A stretch of 64,000 bases of DNA, taken from positions 1 through 64,000 of the forward strand of contig CALSCQ010001543.1 in NCBI GenBank assembly GCA_943704525.1, written 5' to 3'. The stretch is from Pigoraptor vietnamica (lineage: Eukaryota; Opisthokonta; Filasterea). Below the pieces are notes generated by a model. It was not told the origin of the DNA. It saw only the letters and a program-made list of their open reading frames with translations, and ran no database searches. The translations under genes were made by a program, and so were the position numbers. Of this stretch, positions 1 to 11,718 are shown in pieces (the stretch's first letter is position 1; the number at the start of each line of letters is the position of its first letter).

Positions 1-23
1 CCCCCCCTCCCCGCCCGCCGTAG

Positions 24-786
24 GTCGCTCGACGAGGGCTGCATCCAGCCGCACATCGAAGTCCTGCGCGAGTATGTTGCGGCGACCCCGTCTCACATGG
101 AGTCGGATGCCGAGCAGCGCATTCGCGCGATTCTCTCGAGCGGCAATGGTCCCTACTGGTCGCAGTTGGAGCAGTTCAAGGTCGACGAGCTTCGCCGTTA
201 CTGCAACGCGAATGGGATATCCCCGATGGGCTACAAAGCCACGATCATTTACCGCTTGCTCGGCTTGGAGAACGCCGACCGCGGTCGCCTCGACAGGCTC
301 AGCGGCCCTGCATCCGCCGCCGGGAAGCGCGCTCTCGCAAGCTACAAGCGTCCTCGCGACGGCGGTGAGGCGAGCACGGCCTCCGAGGGACATGCTGGCG
401 GCACGAGCGGGGTCCACGACTCACCGCCCGCACAGCGCCGCCGTCTCGATCCAACGCTCGACTCCGATACGGCCATGGGCGACAGCCACCAACGGCGCGC
501 CACCGTCGAGGGCACCACCGGCCCCAACCGTGACGGAACTCGCGCGCAGAGGGCGCGCAAGGCGTCGCAGGACCCGCTCGAAAAGCCGCGTCCGAAGCTA
601 GCACAGCGGCTGCTGGATAACCAGAGCGAGATGGAAGCGTTCATGGACAACAGGGGACCAGCCACCGACGCCGTGAAGAGACTATGCAAGGACGTGCGGA
701 GGGTCTCCAGGGCGGAGCGCGCGAACCTGCTGCGGCGTGTGGACTTTCCCGAGTACGCTGAGAAACTCATTCGTTACTTCCCTTGA
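24..786 (+). CDS. SAP-domain protein, 3' terminal exon (partial paralogue of the next gene)
   Basis: Only the last exon is in the window; its acceptor is the AG at 22-23 and it ends at TGA 784-786. The first residues (SLDEG) line up with the start of the last exon of the next gene, and both exons begin in the same phase, so the two genes are tandem duplicates. A SAP motif lies at about nt 160-280 (key core DELRRYCNANG, then a conserved LLG). SAP helices usually bind DNA. Basic clusters follow (YKRPRD, QRRRLD) that look like nuclear localisation signals. Unlike its neighbour, this copy has about 75 further residues, helical and basic, ending RYFP. The upstream exons, including any P-loop, lie outside the window. 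The SAP call and the paralogy are strong; the function is inferred. Confidence 0.8.
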
Positions 787-1121
787 TTGACACTGCCTTC
801 TTCGGCTCGAAGTCAAAAGTTGTCGCGCACCATGACTCTTCGTGAGAATGTGTGCGTGCCTGCGTGCGCGTGCTACGTGTGAGTGTTTCGTGTGAATGCG
901 TACGTGCGCTGATAAACACAACCAACCAAAGCAAGTTGTCACTGTCCCAACACCCGCTGCTGAGCATTGACAAGTGCGAGTTACAGCGCACGAGCATGTC
1001 AATTCTCCGAACCACGCACAGTCTACACGTGCAAATGTGCAACGAGACAATAACGACGCACAAACCAGAATAGTCCCGAGCACTCGCGTGGTTCAGGTTA
1101 ATATTTTCACCATTCAACGCG

Positions 1122-1163
<42 letters not shown>

Positions 1164-1880
1164 TGGGTGCGTGTCCGTATTTGTGGTGCGTACATGTGCA
1201 CATGTGTCTACGTGTGTGTGCGCTCGCGTGTGGTGCATGCCTGCATGCGCATCTGTGTTTGTGCACGACGTGTACGCCAGGTTGCGCAGTGTCAGCAGCG
1301 TGCGGTGCAATCGTGCGCCGGTTGGTTCGAACTCAGTCGTCTGCCACCAACACGGTCACCGTATGAGGCGCAAAGCATGGGATGTCATGGTCACTCTCAC
1401 TTAGCCATTGGCATGACACAAGCCGTCAGCAAAAGCCACCACTCACTTACTCACACGCACGTGCACGCACCTAACACGCATGTGCACACACGCACGCCAT
1501 TGCGGGCTATCGATTCTGGCGGACGTGCGGGGAGCACTGTGCAGTGGCGCCGGCGCAACACACGCATACACACGCATACACACACACACGCACATACACT
1601 CTCTCACGCGCTCATGGGGGACCACGACGTGCTGCCCGTCAACCTTAACGCAATGTTACACAGCACGCGCGCACACTGTGCTCGCTCCCCCAGCACACAG
1701 GGGCTACACACCCTTGCCTTTCTCCTTGCCGCTATAAAGTCAAGAGAGAAACCAGCATCTTCCGTCCCACAAACTCGTCCACTGCAGGTCATCTCGCTCA
1801 ATCGTTCCTTCCTTCAGGCCGGGGGGTAACAGTGCCATCGCCAGCAAGCACGAAGCCAAGCAAGCAAGCAACGCCACCAA
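787..1880. other. intergenic region with (GT)n tract
   Basis: No supported gene. A (GT)n tract at about 1126-1160 is followed by more GT/CA-rich low-complexity sequence to about 1600, which creates many spurious open frames. A TATA-like element lies at 1733-1739, about 145 bp before the next start codon. Confidence 0.7.
1733..1739 (+). promoter_or_regulatory. candidate TATA box
   Basis: TATAAAG lies 142 bp upstream of the ATG of the P-loop/SAP gene in an otherwise GC-rich region. Position and orientation suit a core promoter, but there is no transcript evidence. Confidence 0.4.
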
Positions 1881-4797
1881 ATGGTCTACCGCCGGTCGCC
1901 CACCTACGAGCGCGGCCTCCCCGGTGCCGTGGTTCGTGTTTCCGACGATCACGCGGGAGAATGCGACATCTCGAGAACGAGAGACTCGGTGCGGGCCGTG
2001 GCCGAGTACGTCGGCTCTCGCGGAGAGACGGGATTCGAGGATGCCCCGCCCTTCATCGAGTGCGTTGGTCCCACGGGAATGGGCAAGACAACCACGACGT
2101 GCGCCCATGTCTTCCAGCATGCCAGCGACTCGTACAGCTTCACCGGCACCGACAGGCACGACGACACGGAGGGTCTCAACGACCTCCCGGCTCCGCTCAA
2201 GGCGGTCGTCGTTGAGGCAATCAACGAGGCCAACGGCAGGGCACGGCGCGCCGAGTGCCAGCGGGAACTGCGCGCCCATAGAGAGAGCATCAGTCCCACC
2301 TTCAACCTAGGGCCGGGCTTCTCCAACCCCGTGGGTCACGGCAGTTCGACGCTCGCGGACGAGACGTACGCGCACGAGCCCACGCTTAACTCAAAGATAA
2401 CGACCTTCAGCGCGGAAGAGATGCGTGCGTCCATCGCCGCGCTCACGTTCATGCTGGAGCGCGGCGAATCGCAGGAGTTCGGGGAGATCGAGGACAACCT
2501 ATCGTCGACACGCGCAATTCGCGCCGCACTCGATGCGACTGGCCGCCGGCATTCAGTTTCGGACATGCAGAGCGTGCTTGACGACGCCCTCCAGCACGGG
2601 CTTCTCGGCGCGACCATTCGCTTTGTGCCCAAGTGCCAGAACATGGAAGAGGGCCGCCTCAGCCTCTACCGCTTCCACGCGACGCTCCGCAAGAGCGACA
2701 ACAAGCTGGTGCGGCTGCTCGGTGCACTCGTCAAGTCGATTCGCCACGGCGTTCCTACGGAGAGCCTCAAGGACTCGTCCGGAGCGGTTTTCGAGGCCAT
2801 CGACACCGAGGGATTGCAGGCGAGCAACAGCCGCGAGTACCGTGACATCGCGCGCAGCCGTGCGGCGGCGATTGTGCTCTTTGTTGAGCCCGGCGAACTG
2901 CGCGACGATGTCTTCAAGATCGCCGAGCGCGCCGTGCATGACCTTGCCGCCGATCGCCCAGTGCTCATTCTGGTCTCCGTTCTCTCGCTGCGCCGCGGGA
3001 GGCTGACGGAGCAGAGCGTTCGAGCAACGCGGAGCACGTTGACGGTATGTCTGGCATGAGAGCGAATGCGAACTGTTGACTTGAGTCGTCTCTTCTCCAC
3101 TACACCGCCACCACTCGCTGCTCATGCGACCGAATGTTCACACACTCCGCAGAAGTCACTCCGCAGGGAAATCAGGGCGGAGCTCTGGCGCCGCAGCCCC
3201 GGCACGAGCGAGGCTGAAATCGACGAGACCGTGAACGAGGCCATGAGCACCGTCCGCGTGTGCCCCGTCGTCCCCTTTATGTCGCCGTCCACGCCCAGTG
3301 ACTTCGGCACGTGGGCTGTCCTTCGCGACGAGATCGTCCAGGCGGTCATGCGCCGCCGCGTGGCGATGCAGCGGTCCAATCTCGACGTGATTCAGAGTCT
3401 TCGAGCGGCGAGCGAGAGCGTCCGCTGGCAGAGGGGTGCGAGGGAGGCCGTGCCTTTCGCCTCTATTGCCCGCATTCGCGGCGCACGCGATGACATTCTG
3501 ACGAACGTCGTCGAATCGGTTGCGAGCGCCGTGTCGGAGAATGTCAGCGCAGTCATTGGCGCCGACAGCAAGCGGGCGCTCGAGGCGCGTCTGCGTGCCA
3601 TTGCGGCGAATCCGCGGACGTTTGGAGCAAATCTCCGTGACATGGCCCGCCAAACGGCGAGTGCGACGTCCGTGAGCGAGACGGACGTGCGGAACGCCCT
3701 CTTCCAGCGGCTGGTCTCTCCGTTGGTGGACACGGTGCCCCACATGCTGCTCGGCACGACAGCGGAGAATGCGACACTCGCCGTGTGCGCAGAGCTGTTC
3801 ACCGATCTCGCCCACGAGGGGAGTTCCCTTGCGCAGCTGTGCGGAGCGATCGCGAGGAGTCTCGGTGCCATCGCGAACGCGATGTGCGGAGACAGCACCA
3901 AGTATGCGCTGCTGTGCGTGGCGCGCGTCGTCGTGCAGGACTTTGCCTACAAGTGGCTGCTGCAGTCGTCCGTGCAATGGGGCAAGCGGACGGACTGCCG
4001 TGTCGCCCTCATGGTCGATCAACGGAGGGAACTGCAGGAAGAGATTGGCCGCGCGTTTCTCGACGTCCTGAGGGCGGCGGCGAGGGATAAGTTCGATGGC
4101 GTCCTGGAAGCCTCTAGGAGGTGAGATGCACTGGAGCCCCTCCCCATCCGCGCGGTTTGCATCTCTTGCGCTCTCCTCGCACGTACACGTCCACGTACAC
4201 GCGATCGCACGGGAACATTGGCGTACTGTTGGCGCACGCACCACGCGAAGACCTTATTGGATTATGCAGCTTACACAAGCACTCACTTTCGGTTGCAGGT
4301 CGCGCGACGAGGGCGATATCCAGTCGCACCTCGCCATTCTGACCCAGCACATCGACACGTACGGAAGCCACGCGCAGTCCGATGCTGAGAGGAGCATCCA
4401 CGAAATCCTCACCAGCGGCGACGGTCCGCGCGCAGAGCGGCTGAACAGGTTCAGAATTGGCGAGCTCCGCCGCTACTGCAACGCCAACGGCGTCTCCCCC
4501 GTGGGCGTCAAGGCCGTGCTCATCGGTCGCCTTCTGGGCGAGACGGAAGACCGCCGCATCGAGAGGCTCATCCAAGCAGGGGGTCCCGCGGCTGCGGTCG
4601 TCAGGCGTGCGATGGAGCGTGCGGCCGCTAACAGCAAGCGCCAACGAGACGATGACGAAATCGCTGAGGAGCTCGGAGGTCCGGCGAACATGGACGCCGA
4701 CACGGACGACATGCCTGCGCGCCGCAGGCGTCTCGACGGAACGCAGCCCAAGCGGGCCGTCGGCAGAAGCGAGAGGCTTCGTGCGCGCGAGCTGTGA
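1881..4797 (+). CDS. P-loop NTPase (GBP/dynamin-like?) with C-terminal SAP domain
   Basis: Exons 1881-3044, 3153-4120 and 4299-4797 close in phase and give 876 residues. GPTGMGKT at residues 63-70 is a Walker A/G1 motif. The string AIDTEGLQ (DTEG at 308-311) matches the G3 motif of the guanylate-binding/atlastin group (DTEGL). Two hydrophobic strands follow (AAIVLFV, PVLILVS), as in a Rossmann-like GTPase core, but no NKxD-type G4 motif is visible. About 240 residues separate G1 from G3, far more than in typical GBPs. Exon 2 is mostly helical. Exon 3 holds the SAP motif (GELRRYCNANG) and NLS-like KRQRDDD and RRRRLD. The partial gene upstream is its tandem paralogue. GTPase activity and nuclear or DNA association are inferences; another P-loop class is possible. 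Confidence 0.72.
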
Positions 4798-5158
4798 GAG
4801 CGCCAGCAGTCGACTTGTGCCGCGCGCAGGTAGTACATTTCCCTCTTGAAATTGCGTCGCCCCGTCTCATTGATTTGCATATCTGAGTCTGCGTGCGTGT
4901 GATTGTGTTATGCGCAACTGCTGGTGTGCGCCTGTGTGTACGCGCATGCGTGTGTGACACTAAAATTCTTGCGACGAACACTTCGCCTTATCTGCCTCTG
5001 CATGGTCGTGTAACACCCTGCATGGTCGTGACAGCACTAAAATCCTTGCGACAAACACTTCGTCTCCTTGTCTGCCTGGTCGTGCAAGCGAAGTGGGTTT
5101 GGCACGGAGTAGTTGGCCGCATTTCCCTCAAAGAGAACTGTATGTAGCACACCGCGCC
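4798..5158. other. convergent intergenic region with short tandem duplication
   Basis: No gene seen. Two imperfect copies of a roughly 50-bp unit (4958-5010 and 5035-5084) both begin CACTAAAAT and end TGGTCGTG. Part of the unit (CTGCATGGTCGTG) recurs between them. Confidence 0.7.
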
Positions 5159-7037
5159 TCACTGACTCAGATCGATCGTCCCCTGGTCTCTTGCTTCGCC
5201 CGGTGCTGCGCCTACAAGCTCCCACTTGTGCGCCACAGCCGCCCGCGGATCGCGCTTGTACTTCATAAAGTGTCCTGCGCCGCGAATGTGTGTTGTGTCA
5301 GCGAAACGAGAGGCGGGCTTTGGGCCCACGATGGACTGAGCCGCTTGGTAAAGGAAACGTTGAACAGGCGGAGAGCCAAACGGACAAACAACAAAGTACG
5401 AAGGGCAGTGGTGCAATGCAAGGAATGAACAGGCGCGAACGCATGCAATAAATTGGCACGAGTAGCGATCGGCTTCAAGACTGTCTGGACATGACACGCA
5501 GATGTGAGACGCGCACGCACCCTGCAGCCGTGCCATGCTGATGCCGCCGCTGTCGGACACGCCAAAAACAGACCCCGGCCCATCGCCCGCCTGTTCGCCG
5601 TAGAGCAATCGAGCGTTCTCCTCCGACGACGCCGGGAGGCCCGCGACGAACTCCTCCGCGAGTGCCGCCACGTCCACGCCCGGCACGTTGCCGTAGAACC
5701 GCTCGCACATGCGGCGCATTTGGGACGCCGACGCATTTCCAATGTGCACGCGCACGTCTGCGGTGGTAGAGATGTCGGACCAGTAAGCCTTACACGTGCG
5801 CTCAAGGATTGCTCCACAATTTGCGGAAGACAGAGAACGGACAGACGAACACCACGCGAGCGACGCCGTCACAACTAGAAGGCAGACGCACACCAATGAT
5901 GGTGGTGCCATCGTACGCACCCACGCGACCGGGACGGATGAGTATGGGCGAGAGGCGCTCGGGATGGTTGGTCGTGAGGATGAGCAGGCGGCCCTCCTGC
6001 GCAGCCACGCCGTCCATCGCGTTCAGGAGACCGGCGAAGGTGATCTTGGACGACGCAAGCACGGTCGAGCCCTCTCCGTCATCCGCGTCTACAGTGGGCA
6101 GGAGTCAGCAGGTAGGAGGGACCACCCGTGGCGATACAAGGCAGACAACAGTGGAGCGCACGTTTGGACGTTGAATCGCTGCCAATTCACATCGAAAGCG
6201 CCGTGCCTCAAAACGAGAGAACAGCGCGTGACACTAGGCCCAACGCACCCGTCCTGCGCGCGAAGGCGTGGTCGACGTCCTCCATGAGCAGAATGCAGCG
6301 GTGCGGCAGTCCGTTCATCAGGTCCATCATCGTCTCGTCCGTGAGCGAGGGATTGGCGAGGCTCAGCGCGTGTATGTTCACGCCCATCGAGCCGGCGAGC
6401 GCGGCCACAAGCGATGTCTTGCCGTTGCCGGGCGGTCCGTAGAAGAGGTACCCTCTGGGGGGTGCACGGGGGAGAGGAGGGGAGGCGGGAGAGAGAGAGA
6501 AAGGAACGGAGGCGTGATCAAAGCAATCAGTAGCATAGCGAAACGAGCACATTCGTCGTTCAAGTAGCGGCGAAGGAAGCTGCACGACGCGCATCCGCCC
6601 ATTGCACAGTACCTTCGGAATGGAATCCCTCGCTCGAGGTACCACTCTTCGCTGGAGAAGAACTCGTGAAGATCTGCCTCGATGTCCGCCGCGAGAGTCC
6701 CTTGCATGATGACGGACGAGAGGGGCCGCAGGGGGCGCACGCGCGAACGCACCCACGACCCATACTGCGGGGAAGGGCGAGTCGTCAGAAAATGTCTGCT
6801 TCGCTCGCTTGCTAGTGCAGTGGGAAGTCGAATTGGTAGTCCAAAATTGAGTGCGCAGAGAGGACCTTGACACAGCAACAGTTGCAAGGTGCGCAACGCA
6901 CAGCTTGCGCCATGCACAATTGACGCCACAAATTCCGCGCACGCACGCACGCACGACCACACGCCCACACACACACACATGCATACCCACACACACACAC
7001 ATACACACAAACACACACACACACATACACACAAACA

Positions 7038-7100
<63 letters not shown>

Positions 7101-7632
7101 AGGCAAGTACTACGCACGCACCTGGTCCCCCGTGTAAATGACGGTGAGGTGCTTGTCCCGTGCAATCTGCCGGTCGAGCGCCTCACGCACGAGGGCGTCA
7201 ATGGGCGCACGCGACCGCCCAAGCATCGTCACAGAGATCGCGTCGTCCGTCGTGTTGTTGCCGCCACCGGCGACCTTCCGCCTGCTGCGCGACACGAGCG
7301 CCCAGCGACACCCGACGCGCAGAAAATGGGAGCCTGCAACGACAGTGCGCTGGCATTAGCGTAACACAGGATAACCGGTGGCTGGGTCTGTAACAGCACA
7401 TGGCATGCAGAGATAGAAGGGTGTCGGCGCAAACCTGGAGCGGGCGTGTAGTCGACTGCAGTTGATCGCGTGCTTGGGTTGAGTCCCTCCCCGCGCCGCA
7501 CTGCGCGACAGTACGACATTTTCTCACTCAGAAATGGAAAGATGCAGGGGAAAAAACACACGCTTACACGGCTCTCACACGCACACACACACATGCGCAC
7601 CCACCACAAACGCACACGCACACGCACGCACG

Positions 7633-7689
<57 letters not shown>

Positions 7690-8135
7690 ACGCACTCACA
7701 TCGCGACGACACGAGCACGTCCGTTGCCGTTTCGGCGTACGGGTGCAATGACAGCCAGTTGAGTATCCAATCGTGCGCGGGATCTCCACTTTCAAACGTC
7801 GCCGTGACCGTCAGCCGTCGCACGGCAAACGCACTCACGGCATCCACGGTCCACGCGATTGCCTTTAGCGCGACATTGGCCACGATGATTCCCGCCGCGC
7901 CCATCGCGGCGTCCGCGCCAAGCGACTCGCGCAGCAGTTCCATGGCATACTGTCGCATGGACTCCGAGAGCGCCGTGACGCTCCATTGCCGCGCTGTGCT
8001 GGGTGCGCCGTCGTCTTTCAGGTTGAAGATGGCCTTTACAGTCTCCACCGTCTCTGTTGCCTTGTCACGAACAGCAGCCACCACCGGCGGCACCGTGGGC
8101 ACGGCGACGGGCGGGGCGCGTGCGGCGGCCTCCAT
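5159..8135 (-). CDS. BCS1: BCS1-type mitochondrial AAA ATPase
   Basis: Seven exons on the minus strand (8135-7700, 7333-7122, 6764-6613, 6454-6249, 6088-5921, 5757-5521, 5274-5159) close in phase and give 508 residues; the family is about 420-460. BCS1 sits in the inner mitochondrial membrane and translocates the folded Rieske iron-sulfur protein into complex III. The BCS1 N domain spans residues about 60-260 and includes the typical RPLSSV and [13 protein letters not shown] strings. Walker A is GPPGNGKT (273-280) and Walker B ILLMEDVD (321-328). The AAA second region has [11 protein letters not shown] and IRPGRV, followed by the C-terminal [12 protein letters not shown] region. A glycine/alanine-rich hydrophobic stretch near residue 60 is the likely single membrane anchor. 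Introns 1 and 2 contain long (GT)n repeats on the coding strand. The identification is strong. Confidence 0.93.
6965..7097. repeat. (CA)n microsatellite in BCS1 intron 2
   Basis: An interrupted CA array that reads as GT on the coding strand. It accounts for most of the intron. Confidence 0.9.
7633..7686. repeat. (CA)n microsatellite in BCS1 intron 1
   Basis: About 27 uninterrupted CA units just downstream of the exon 1 donor (GTGAGT on the minus strand). Confidence 0.9.
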
Positions 8136-8159
8136 GGCCGTGTTACGCAGGTAAAGGGC

Positions 8160-8242
<83 letters not shown>

Positions 8243-9008
8243 AGAGAGCAAACGCAAGGGCAGTAAAAAGATGAACAGCTGGTTCGAACTGTCCGGACTA
8301 ACGTCGACATCGACGTCATCCCAAACCAGCCACTCAGTGTAACACTCACACTCTCACTCGCACACGACCTCTTCCGCACATTCATCAATCAATGCCTTGT
8401 TTTCAGGTGTTTACTACTGAATGCCTCAAACGGAGTGCCCGTGTGCGCGTTGTGGGCCGCATTGGTCCGTTGTGCTGAGGTTGACCTGCCGCTTGGCGTG
8501 CGTGCGCGTTCTGAATACACTTAGTGAAAAGGCCGCTCAGTGACATTGTTCGCAAAGGCAGTGTTGAAGCCGGACAACCGCACATGCTTGCACATGAGCA
8601 CACGCCACTGTGCCGAAGGCGTTCAGTTGGGCCAGAGCCGCCTCAGCAGATTGCGCGACACACACACAGTACCAGTTGGCTACCCTGCTGTTACTGCGGT
8701 GGACTGATCGAACCCGCGAAGAGCCACACACAATCGACAACGGCACAGCGGCAGTGAATGCGACAGCACTTGCGGAGGAGGCTGCTTGCTCACTGACACT
8801 TCTTCAGTGGACCACCTTCGGCCACGCGCACAGCACGCGGCACTCCCATCCCACACACGAGACGGCGCACGAAGAGTCGATGCCGACAACAAACGACACC
8901 GACGTCGCAGCTTCGCGCGCCGCACCTGCTTTCCACACCCAGCAAATCCACGCATGCGTATCCACTCCGCACGTGCGCAGTGGAGGGTACCGTAACGACG
9001 CGCTGCGC
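8136..9008. other. intergenic region with (GT)n tract
   Basis: Lies between the BCS1 start and the sideroflexin stop. A (GT)n tract at about 8164-8232 ends in TATATATA. The rest shows no coding frame with recognisable features. Confidence 0.7.
8164..8240. repeat. (GT)n-(TA)n microsatellite
   Basis: About 34 GT units followed by a short TA run, immediately upstream of the BCS1 start codon, so it may lie in its promoter or 5' UTR. Confidence 0.9.
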
Positions 9009-11153
9009 CTACAGCCCCTTGTTGTACGTGAGCGTCTTGATCGGCTTGCCTGTTGTCTTGCTAACGAGGTTGTGGAACTCGGGCTCGAACGACGTCGCGG
9101 GCGCAGAGACGTACTGGGGGAACGCCGCGATTGCCATCGGCAGCGCAAGCGTCACGGAGCTCGCTATGATCACTGCAGGGTGCAGAGAACGCACAGTTAG
9201 GTCGGCACAAGAGAATGCGGATCTGCGTGAGTGCGTGCGTGCGCGCGCGCGCGCGTGTGTGTGTGTGCCGCGTCCCAATGGATTGAACTTGCGATTGGCG
9301 TGGTCCACGCACAACCCACGCACACACGCACAGGGCATACGCGTTCTGGCAGCACGTGACCAACGGCTGTCACCGACACGAACCGAGCTGCAGAGGGATC
9401 ATGAGGAACGGCTTCTGGCGGAAGATGGCAAAGCGGCGCTCGAGGGGCATGAGGAGCAGCGGGGGAAGGGTCATCGGAGGAATCGCGCAGAGGACGCGCG
9501 ACACGGCGACCTGAGTGAGTAAACAGGAGTTGAGTGAATTAGTCCAATACACACTGCGCATGTTGGCATGACGTGTGCTCTCTACAGCGACAATGGCGAG
9601 TGAGTAAGTCGAACGGACACCGAGCACGCGAGCATGACGTGTCTTTGCAGCGACAATTCCGTATGACACGTGCTCTCTACAGCGACAATTGCCACACACC
9701 TGCGCAATGGCATCGAACCCGGCCTTCTTCGACTTGCCGACGGGGTTGCCGTCCTCGTCAAAGACAGTGATACCCTCCCTGGGGCGCAACGAAACGCGCG
9801 GGTGAGCACACACTGCAACACAGAAGTTCGAATGGACTGCCCGCCGGCCAGCAACGAATGATGTGTTGTGGAGAAGAGGCGGCCTGAGCAAGGGCGCACC
9901 GACCAGGGGCAACAGAGCAACGTACAATGACACAGCGCACATTGACGACGCACAGCGGACACAACGCACACATCGACCACATCGGCACGTGACCACGCAC
10001 TTGATTTCCTTGCCGCGCATGAGGAATACGTTGGCAACACCAGCCGCTGCGACGGCCGCAAACGGAATGAGCTTCTTCGCGACGCCCCGGATGCCCGGCG
10101 TCGACGAGTTGACGTCCTTGACGAGGTAGTTGAGCCCAAGTGCAACACCGCAGGACGTGGTCACGGCGCCCGCGTAGGCCGCTAAAGATGGACAATGGAG
10201 GATGGGGTAGAAGAGTCAGTGAGTGCTGTGCAAGGCCCCTCGGAGAGCCGGTTGAATGCGCCGGCGTGTGAGTGCAACAACATAAGGGGTTAGTCGGCGT
10301 GTGTGTGACAGTCGCAAGAACGGCGGGAACACCCACTGAGGATCTCCTTCATGTTCATCGCCGTCGTCTTGTTTGCGTTGCAGTAGTTGAAGCCGACGTT
10401 GATGCTCTGGTTGGCCCACTGCCAGAAAATGGTCGCGCGCATCTGCACAAGCGATTGCGGAAGGGTCATACACTGACAGCGCAAACGGGGACACACGGCC
10501 CGTTTTTTTCACGGTGCTTGCAGGGCACAAACAGCGCAATTCTATTGGGTCAACGCACGCACAACGCACCGAGGGGTCCGGGAAGAGCATGCCCGCCGTG
10601 ACGATAAGGTTGGTCGGCACAAAGCTCGACATGCGGAACGGCATGAAGATCGGTTCGCCAGTGTCGGGGTGCAGCGTCGAATCGAGGACTGCGGTGCGAT
10701 TAAGGTTGAGCCAATGGTGCATAACGGGCGCAGCTTGCACAATACATCCACACTTCAGGCACACAACATGCCATTCACGCACTCTTCTTCGCGCGCCACA
10801 GCTCGTCCTCTGTCGCATTCACGCGCTTGCCCGCCTTGTAGTCGGCGACGAGCTTCTTGGAGCTCTCCAGCTGCGCCTCAGACACAAACAGCGTGCGAAT
10901 GTCCGTCACGTCCATAAAGTGCTGCACGCGGCCCCAGTAGGTCCGCTGGTCGTACCGGGGCTGGTCTGCGCATACGCCCAGATGTGAAACAGTGAGCGAC
11001 ACAATTCACTCGTGTAGAGCGCAAGCAGGGGCCAGAAAGCCCGTTGAAGTGCGCTGGGAATGAGACACTCCATGTTCGCGCACTCGTTGCAAACGCACCG
11101 AGATTGACCTTGCCCGGCTCCGCCATCGGAGACGTGGGAGGAGCAGCAGCCAT
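9009..11153 (-). CDS. SFXN: sideroflexin (mitochondrial amino-acid carrier)
   Basis: Eight exons (11153-11099, 10965-10783, 10688-10570, 10442-10337, 10181-10001, 9778-9700, 9510-9384, 9172-9009) close in phase and give 337 residues, normal for sideroflexins (about 320-340). These are inner-membrane proteins; human SFXN1 imports serine for one-carbon metabolism. Family landmarks run in order: YDQRTYWGR and HFMDVTDIRTLF near the N terminus, HPDTGEPIF then PFRMSSFVPTN, WQWANQSINVGFNYCNAN, and YAGAVTTSCGVALGLN before PPMTLPPLLLMPLE. Several hydrophobic helices follow the N-terminal third. The paralogue type (SFXN1/2/3 or 5) cannot be set by eye. The start ATG opens a divergent interval shared with NDUFAF3. 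Confidence 0.93.
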
Positions 11154-11718
11154 CTCGAGAAGCGTCAGATGCCCGACGACCGCAAAGGACTGCTGTGACG
11201 CAATGAATATGAAGCGAAGGACTTCTAGCTGCCGGTATTGTGTAGGATGCTGCACGGCGTTCGTGCACGCAGCTCGGTTGGCACTCTGGCACACACAACC
11301 GCAGCCACAACCAACTCTATGGCCGACCCAGCTGTCTGGACATTGACTCTAGTGAGGAACGAACATTGAAATAGAGCCCGCAAATGTCAAGAAAATGGAG
11401 AGCATTTTCAATATAATTTATTAATTTGAGAATTTGGTCGTTTTTCGGACTTGAAATGATCCACTTTCAGTTTACGAGTACGGCGCCAAATTGGGCATTT
11501 TGATTGGCTACTGATTATCCACCGCCGTCATTCTTCGTCAATCGTAACGTAAAATTTGGTTACGATAATTGTTACGATTTTGATGACGGCAAAGTGACGT
11601 CTGACGGCTGCAGCTTGCATGACGTCAGCAACTTCGCGGAGGCCCTCGTCAAAACGGAGAAGCATTTCCCAACGCCGGATTTAACATGGGTTGCAGAATT
11701 TGCGCAGATAACAATGAA
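11154..11718. promoter_or_regulatory. divergent promoter interval, sideroflexin / NDUFAF3
   Basis: No gene seen in 565 bp between two genes for mitochondrial proteins that start in opposite directions. It holds a palindromic CRE (TGACGTCA, 11620-11627), a CRE-like TGACGTCT (11595-11602), an inverted CCAAT (ATTGG, near 11501) and an AT-rich patch at 11400-11440. Shared control is an inference. Confidence 0.5.
11620..11627. promoter_or_regulatory. CRE palindrome TGACGTCA
   Basis: A perfect CREB/ATF-type palindrome 92 bp before the NDUFAF3 start codon. The same octamer occurs upstream of two other genes in this window. Confidence 0.45.

Noticed and set aside
1310-1345. GGTTCGAACTC resembling a tRNA B box
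   Set aside because: No A box, acceptor stem or anticodon arm can be drawn at the right distance. The same applies to GGTTCGAACTG near 8282.
6208-7092. Open frames rich in Val-Cys or Thr-His repeats
   Set aside because: They are translations of (GT)n/(CA)n microsatellites in introns and gaps, as also at 1125, 7534, 8143, 12691 and 58016.
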